This document shows, in pieces, positions 58,990-64,000 of a stretch of DNA of 64,000 bases. A program made the translations under genes and the position numbers. Each line of letters opens with the position of its first letter. Within the stretch, counting starts at the first letter, position 1. The notes under the pieces are model-generated. The model did not search any database, was not told the DNA's origin, and saw only the letters and a list, made by a program, of their open reading frames with translations. Source of the DNA: Cardinalis cardinalis (lineage: Eukaryota; Chordata; Aves; Passeriformes; Cardinalidae); assembly GCA_014549065.1 (NCBI GenBank), contig JACDOX010000368.1, forward strand, positions 444,718 through 508,717. Direction: 5' to 3'.

Positions 58990-61900
58990 CTGCAGCTCCA
59001 GGCTGGTCCTGCCCCTCCCTCACAGCAGCACCCTGAGTCTCTCCTTCCCAGCACTCGCCGCCCCAGCCTGGCAGTGAACCCCAGTGCCAGACCTTTACCT
59101 GCTCGGGCAGCTGCTCCAGTGGCAGCTCCTTTGCTTCTGCGTCTCACAGCTAAGAGGGAAAAAGGCAGGAGAGGAGGAGGGAAAAGAGGAAGAGGAAAAA
59201 GCAAACGAAGAGGAAAAGGACAGGGAAGGTGGAAGAGGGAAGGAAGCATCGCTGCCCGCGCTGCCCACCTGTCCGCAGCTGCCCAGCGCTGCCCGCAGTG
59301 TTGCTCACCTGCCCGCGGTGCCCGGTGCACTGGAATGGTCCCGTGGCGCCCGATGGACTGGGATGGTCCCGCGGTGCCCGGTGCACTGGAAACGTCCCGC
59401 AGTACCCGGCGCACCGGAGCGGCCCCGCGGTGCCCGGTGCCCTGGAAAGGTCCCGGTGCTCGCCCCGAGCCCGCCCCGTCCCAGCCACGCCCGGGCAGGA
59501 GGCAGCGGGCTGAGCTCGATTCCTCATTCGGGCGGTCACATACAGCAAGCGGGGCACGGGACAGAGGTGGGGGTGCCAGCCGCGGTATCAGGAGGGTTCC
59601 AGAGTGTGGGGTCACGGCAGACGATTGCGAGGGTCCTGTTGTGTACGGGAGGGTCACGGCACGGCAGCCAAACCTGAGCCCTGGGTGGCTGCCGAAGCTT
59701 AACCCCAGCCAGCCCCGAGCGCCTCGCAGCCGCTCGCTCATCACTCCCACCCCTCCACCCCCCATCGGGACCAAGGAGAGAATGGGAGGGTAAAAACTAG
59801 AAAACTTGTGGGTTGGAATAAACAGTTTAATAGGGAAAGAAAAAGCCGCGCACGCAAGCACGGCAAAGCCAGGAATTCAGTCCCTGCTTCCCGCGGGCAG
59901 GGAGGGGCTCAGCTCCTCCGGGAGAGCGGGACTCCTGCAGACGGCACAGACGCGGGAAGAGAAACGCCATCACTCCAAATGTCCCCTCCTTTGTCCATTC
60001 GTGTTATGTCACACGGTCTGGGATATCCCATCGGTCAGTTGGGGTCACTTGTCCCTCCCACGTCTCTTCCCAACCTCTCACACACTCCCAAGTCCCTCCC
60101 AGCATGGCCGTGTGAATGCCTGGAAATGCCTTGGCTCTAGGGAAGCTCAGCACTAACAAAACACCTCTGTATTATCAACTTGGTGTTTGGCACAAAACCA
60201 AAACCCAGCCCCGGGGGATACCCTGGGAGCAAAATTGAAATTACCCCTGGCCCAGCCCAAAGCAGCACAATGACCAAGAGCTGTGAGGAATCCTGAGGAA
60301 GAGGAGGAGAAATCAGCCCAGGGCTCCCCAGCTGGCCCTGCCGAAGCATAGGGCCCCTATTATCACCCCTAGCAAGGGGGAGCACCCCACGGAGGAGCAG
60401 ATCCCCCAGATCTCAGCTCCCTGCTGCCATCGGGTGTCCCCACAGCCAGAGCAGTGCAGGCAGTAGGGCCGCACGGGGCACCCCTGGACCTGGACATGGG
60501 CACTGTCCTGGGAGGCCAAAGCTCGGGGTGCTGGGGAAATGCTGTGCTGCCTTGTTCACCAACAGTGCTGCAGAATGCACGTATTCGAGGTGAATAATAG
60601 AGAGAATGCAGGAAATGAAACTCAGCTGAGTGTGGGGACAGCCCTGAGGTCACACCTGGGGCACAGTATGGGACACAGAGCTCTTGTCAGCCCAGTCTGT
60701 CACCTGTCACAGGCACCAGGTGACTCAAACACGGTTTATAACAAAGCCATCCAATGCCTGGGTGGGAGCCAGTGGCCAGAGGTTGTGCAGGGGCTCTGGG
60801 GGCACCCCCTGCCCACCCCCAGGCCCATCCTCAGCCTCCCTCCAGTGCAGCCCAGGCGGAGGCACTGCCCAGATGGCCCCTGTGCCCGCAGCCAGCCTGC
60901 AGCTCCTTGTGTTTGGAGCCATGGCCAACCCATGTGTGCCTCAGACCCAGAGCCCCTCAGTGGCTGGAGGATGCTCAGGATGGTGTTTTGGGGGTGGCTG
61001 CCCTTTGTGGGTGATGGGATGCTCCAGGATGCAGCCGAGTCTCAGTGGTTTGGGCTGTGGGGGCACCTGGAAGGCTGCACCCCACTCAGGGTCTCCCCAG
61101 TCTGTGCCAGAGAGTTGGCCTGCAGTCAGCTCTGCATCCTGAGCACATCCAACCACTTTCTGCTCTCCATTTCCCCCTCTGACCAGTGCTGCCAGGGGAC
61201 ACAGCAGTTCTTGCCACAGAGCACTCACCTCCCTGCACAGCCCCAATGCCCTCAGCCCTGATCCCTGTCCCAGCAAGTCCTGGCTCTTCCCACCACATTG
61301 GGGATTTATCCCTTTGCCAAATTTCAGTTGGGTTCAGACCACTGAAGGGCTCAAGGGCTGCTTTGGCTCTGCAGGAAGCCCGGGGTACAACCCCGCGTTC
61401 CCTCCCAGCACAGCCCTGGGAGGCCCCTGCCCTCCCCACTCACCGATTCGGAGACTCAAGCCAAAATACTTGTAATTCATCGAGAACTTGATGGCCTCAC
61501 CTCTTGCCAGCGCTGCAGGGAGGACAGAGCAGTGTTAGGGTGCTCCCTGTGAGCCCCATCTCCCCCTGCCACCTGCACCAGAACCGGCCTCCCCAAAAGC
61601 AGCCAGGGAGCAGAGCGGGGAGCGAGGGCTGGGGCTGCAGGGACGGGGACAGCCCTGGGCAGCAGGAGAGGAGCAGCGTGCAGGGCTGCAGCAGCGGGGC
61701 AGCCACAGCTCCAGGCAGAACTCCAGGCACTGCCCAGAGCCGCCCCTTCCCTCTCACCAGCACAATCAGTGAATCCAAACGCTGCTTATCCCGTGCCAGA
61801 CACTCACCTACAAGCGCAGGTCTAATGAGGATTCCAATGAGGAATGCAGCGACAAGTAGAAGAAAGTCTAAGAAGGAAAATGGCAGATGAGCAGGAGTTG

Positions 61901-62085
61901 GGCACTAAAGCTCCTCCCGGCTGGAGCCCCGTGCCCTGTGCCGGGCAGGGTCCCAGGGGCAGCAGCACCGCCCTCCTTCAGCCCTGCAGACACCCAAAGG
62001 GGCGAACCCCAGGGTCCCTGTGCCCCCCATACTGTCCCATCCAGGTGCCGTGTCCCTGACCCCATGAGCCACCCCACTTACTCAT
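58640..62085 (-). CDS. Candidate ISG12-related gene with acidic Gly/Pro repeat tail (five-exon model)
   Basis: Five minus-strand pieces are 62085-62082 (ATG A), 61867-61808, 61512-61444, 59149-59099 and 58989-58640 (TGA). All have GT-AG borders and phase-1 junctions, total 534 nt, 177 codons plus stop. The N terminus MNFLLLVAAFLIGILIRPAL is a hydrophobic segment. Exon 3 gives ALARGEAIKFSMNYKYFGLS. Exon 4 (VRRRSKGAATGAAARA) is a paralogue of exon 2 of the 98-codon gene. Exon 5 starts GFSLGAKTGL, matching that gene's last exon, then continues into about 95 charged residues. The GFTSAGIAAGS core is missing. Exons 1-3 and exons 4-5 could instead be two broken genes, because 2.3 kb separate them and the last acceptor (gagctgcag) has a poor pyrimidine tract. 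Confidence 0.5.
59099..59149 (-). CDS. ISG12-related exon (VRRRSKGAATGAAARA)
   Basis: 51 nt, phase 1 on both sides. Acceptor ctcttag is preceded by a pyrimidine tract of about 90 bases on the minus strand. Donor GCAG|gtaaag. Its length, phase and flanks match 56865-56815. Confidence 0.65.
59250..59720. promoter_or_regulatory. CpG-rich island inside the ISG12 cluster
   Basis: Dense CpG includes a GC box (ggggcggg on minus near 59475) and the 28-bp minisatellite. It could be a promoter for the exons at 59149-58640. No TATA or ISRE is seen in it. Confidence 0.4.
59313..59452. repeat. 28-bp minisatellite, five copies
   Basis: Units start at 59313, 59341, 59369, 59397 and 59425 (ccgcggtgcccggtgcactg ...). 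All are exactly 28 bp, with point differences only. It is GC-rich and lies in the CpG-rich stretch between the two ISG12-related exon groups. Confidence 0.95.
59800..60660. other. Unassigned sequence within the ISG12 cluster
   Basis: In the five-exon model this is intronic. It has a plus-strand AATAAA at 59817-59822 without a supported plus-strand gene, and otherwise no recognised feature. Confidence 0.5.
60660..61400. repeat. Segmental duplication, copy 2
   Basis: Partner of 57110-57710. Here it lies downstream of the 61512-61444 exon instead of between exons 1 and 2, so the order of blocks differs between the two genes. Confidence 0.9.
61444..61512 (-). CDS. ISG12-related gene exon 3 without core motif
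   Basis: 69 nt, acceptor ccctgcag, donor ATCG|gtgagt. It encodes ALARGEAIKFSMNYKYFGLS, LRI. Both flanks match those of the core exon of the 98-codon gene, but the exon itself does not. Confidence 0.55.
61513..61690. repeat. Duplicated intron block, copy 2
   Basis: Partner of 56449-56640, offset 5064 bp, in the intron between the 61867-61808 and 61512-61444 exons. Confidence 0.92.
61808..61867 (-). CDS. ISG12-related gene exon 2 (hydrophobic segment)
   Basis: 60 nt, acceptor ccttcttag, donor TAG|gtgagt. It encodes NFLLLVAAFLIGILIRPALV, a likely membrane segment or signal anchor. Its flanks match the other two exon-2 copies. Confidence 0.6.
   Translation of the reverse strand, partial: TFFYLSLHSSLESSLDLRL
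62082..62085 (-). CDS. ISG12-related gene, coding part of exon 1
   Basis: ATG A precedes donor gtaagt, with good initiation context (ccaccATGA). It is the counterpart of 57932-57929. Confidence 0.6.
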
Positions 62086-62149
62086 GGTGGTCTGGACGGG
62101 AGCAAGAGCTGCCCCGGATCCTNCCTTGATCTCTCCCACTGCAGGTCCC

Positions 62150-62255
62150 GTGTCCCAGACCCCATGAGACACCCAACTTACCCGTGGTCCTGGGATCCAG
62201 ANCTGCCATGAGTCCGCTCTAAGCCTGGTCCCTTGGGAAGCAAGAACAAGATGTT
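62150..62255 (-). pseudogene. Duplicate of ISG12 exon 1 with lost start codon
   Basis: This copy repeats the exon-1 region at 62050-62090 with a 100-bp offset (ccgtgtccctgacccc against ccgtgtcccagacccc). Its ATG has become ACG next to the gtaagt donor (about 62182). The leader upstream resembles that of the 98-codon gene, so it may serve as a non-coding first exon. Confidence 0.55.
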
Positions 62256-62261
62256 TTTCCA

Positions 62262-62942
62262 TGGGCTGCTGGTGGGATCAGAGGGGTTTTGCCACCTTGC
62301 ATCATCACAACCNCCTCTCTCCCACCCAGGAGACCCTGGCCATGCTTTAAAAGCAGAGACCTCTCAGTCCTCGCTCAGTCTCCTGCCTGGCGCACAGCTA
62401 CGTGTGTTCTGCCATGTGTAAACAAAGGAGGCACAGGCTCAGACCTGCAGGGATACTGAGATATTTTCTGGGAGGAAGGAGCTGGTTTTATGGCCTTCCT
62501 CAAGACGCACTACTTCCTTGTACCCTTTTTTCACTAAGTGACCTATCACACATTGCCACATCAACAATATTCTTAACTTCTATGGGGTCGTCTCATGCTG
62601 CTCAGGTGTCTGGAAGATTCTGGCAATCCCCCTCCTTGGGGCGTTCACCAAGTGGCATTTCTTCCCAAGGTCAGGGGAGACGAGTTTTCCACGCTGCCAT
62701 GGCATTCTGCAGCCACATCCCATAGCCTGGAACTCAGTTCTATCTTATCTCTCCCTGCCGATACAGCCACGTGAGCAGCCCCCCGTTATTGCCCCCCCTG
62801 CACAGAGAAAGGGGGTGCTGTGCCCAAACACCCACTGTGGGAGCACAGCACCCCACACCACCAACCTGCCCTGTGTCTGCTGCGCTCTGAGGGTCAAAGG
62901 GCAGCAGGAAGGATCCCAACAGGGAATGCCAGGACAGGTAAT
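62262..62942. other. Upstream region of the ISG12 cluster
   Basis: I see no supported exon. It is the presumed promoter-proximal region between the ISRE/GAS pair and the ISG12-related exon 1. Short frames on both strands lack recognisable features. Confidence 0.5.
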
Positions 62943-62951
62943 TTCCGAGAA
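62943..62951. promoter_or_regulatory. GAS element (TTCCGAGAA)
   Basis: A TTC-N3-GAA palindrome, the STAT1 binding consensus, 16 bp from the ISRE. Confidence 0.65.
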
Positions 62952-62966
62952 ATTGCTCAACCACTG

Positions 62967-62980
62967 AGTTTCAGTTTCAT
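62967..62980 (-). promoter_or_regulatory. ISRE (GAAACTGAAACT)
   Basis: The plus strand AGTTTCAGTTTCAT is ATGAAACTGAAACT on minus, a perfect GAAANNGAAACT. It lies about 880 bp upstream of the ATG at 62085. The target could be the ISG12-related gene through an upstream leader exon, or another gene nearby. Confidence 0.75.
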
Positions 62981-63154
62981 TTAATCAACTCTTGATGCTG
63001 CTNTCTCTGCTGGAGCAGGGCTGGGGCTCCCCATCTCCAGGACATTGAACCCTGGGGTTGTCCCTGCAGGGAGCCTGTGGCTTTCCACTCTGGGGAACTG
63101 CGAGGAATTCTTTTAAAAACAGATGATCTGGAACGAAATTAAGTCAACTAGAGA

Positions 63155-64000
63155 CAACAGTTTATCTGAAAACTGTTTATTGATAACGAAAAAATAAACA
63201 AAAAAAGAAATTACCCGAGTAAAAAGTGCTAGAAAAGACGGAGAAGGAGAAAGGGAAATGGAAAAGGAGTGGGGGGAGAGAGAGAAAGGAAACCAGAGAC
63301 AAAAAGCGGCAGCGAGCAGCAGCAGCAGCTCGGGGATAGCCCGGGGCTCACAGGGCGCGGGATGCGCTGCGGCTGCCGGGGCCGGAGCCGCGGGCACCGA
63401 GCGGGCAGNAGGTGCGGAGCGGGGGCAGCAGGNGCGGGAGCCCGGCCGGGGCNCGGCGGGATGGGGGGGACGCAGGCGGCTGAGGCCGAACTCAGGGACG
63501 AGCGGCAGGGAGGCGGGCAGGGACACGGGGAGGCGGGACAGACAGACGCCAGGGCGAGCGAGAGCCCGCCAGGGCNGAAGGGCCAAAAGGCAGGCCGAGA
63601 GCAAGGGCAAAAAGGAGAAAAAGCGGGCTGTGGCCAGGGCAAAGAAGCACAGAAGCTCAGCAGGCTGTAGCCAAAGCAAAAACACAAGGCTCACAGGCCC
63701 CCAAACTCAAAAAGCCCCAGAGTCACCAAGCCCCAAAAGCAAAAGTACAAAAAGGCTCCCCAGTAGAAGAGCCCCCAGCCAAAGAGCAGGGGCTTTCCCC
63801 AAAGCCCCCAGAGCTTGTGGTGCAAGCCATGCTCCCCCCAGGATGCTCTGCCAGCAGCCCAGGAGCTCCCCCATGGCTGCTGCCCAGGGATGCCACCCTG
63901 AGCATCCCAGACACGGCTCCCAGCAGCCAAGACAAGGGCCCAGCCCAGCAGGAGCAGTGGGCACAGCGTGTCTGGCAGCACCAGCTCCCCTGAACCACCC
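63155..64000 (-). CDS. Terminal exon of an unidentified minus-strand gene (partial)
   Basis: A frame is open from the right edge down to a stop at 63691-63693. It contains LPDTLCPLLLLGWALVLAAG near 63980-63920 and ends with the aromatic, hydrophobic KPLLFGWGLFYWGAFLYFCF, WGLVTLGLFEFGGL. No in-window ATG starts it, so it would be a last exon. AATAAA on minus at 63181-63176 supports a transcript end near 63155, giving a GC-rich 3' UTR of about 530 bp. I do not recognise the protein, and the coding claim is weak. Confidence 0.3.
63176..63181 (-). terminator. Minus-strand polyadenylation signal AATAAA
   Basis: Plus-strand tttatt within aactgtttattgataac, followed on the minus strand by sequence including gttgtctc. 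Confidence 0.5.

Noticed and set aside
58957..59793. 278-codon plus-strand frame
   Set aside because: Arg/Pro-rich CpG-island composition, antisense to ISG12-related exons, no recognisable domain, and it crosses a 28-bp repeat whose period would shift the frame with each copy-number change. A plus-strand AATAAA at 59817 is not enough.
60725..61442. Homologue of the ISG12 terminal exon around gagctgcagg at about 60895
   Set aside because: The match to GAGCTGCAGG is short. The surrounding sequence is the paralogue of intron 1 near 57200, and translation gives no GLSLGAK motif.

Overview
This is a vertebrate nuclear window, most likely from a bird. Many truncated CR1 LINE 3' ends are scattered through it. 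Introns are fairly compact, with GT-AG splice sites and CpG-island promoters. The SFPQ and ZMYM4 genes lie head to head, as they do in tetrapods generally (human chromosome 1p). Isolated single N bases throughout and one 80-base N run show that this is a draft assembly.

Layout. (1) Positions 475-2309, minus strand: the first four coding exons of SFPQ (start codon, Gly/Pro/Gln-rich N terminus, RRM1, RRM2 and the start of the NOPS region). The rest of the gene lies beyond the left edge. Its CpG-rich promoter (about 2310-2760) carries six CCAAT boxes. (2) Positions 2760-13190: intergenic, about 10 kb, with CR1 fragments and a small minisatellite. (3) Positions 13200-51725, plus strand: a complete ZMYM4 gene. 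I could place 29 coding exons whose phases all join to a single 1518-codon reading frame plus stop. A 10.9-kb first intron holds a second, internal GC-rich island. (4) Positions 51726-55740: intergenic, with one CR1 fragment and no convincing gene. (5) Positions 55745-62260, minus strand: a rearranged cluster of IFI6/IFI27-like (ISG12 family) interferon-inducible genes. One copy has a complete 98-codon structure (57932-55993). A second set of five exons (62085-58640) can be joined in one phase to give a 177-residue protein without the usual ISG12 core and with a long acidic Gly/Pro repeat tail. Duplicated exons, an exon-1 copy that lost its ATG, and near-identical intron blocks next to unrelated exons point to recent duplication and shuffling. 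An ISRE and a GAS element lie 16 bp apart at 62943-62980. (6) Positions 63150-64000: the 3' end of a further minus-strand transcription unit of unknown identity, supported by a polyadenylation signal and an open frame that runs off the right edge.

How they fit together: SFPQ (paraspeckle and splicing factor) and ZMYM4 (MYM zinc-finger nuclear protein) are housekeeping nuclear genes with CpG-island promoters. The ISG12 cluster is a lineage-variable innate immune locus. The unusual biology in the window is concentrated there.
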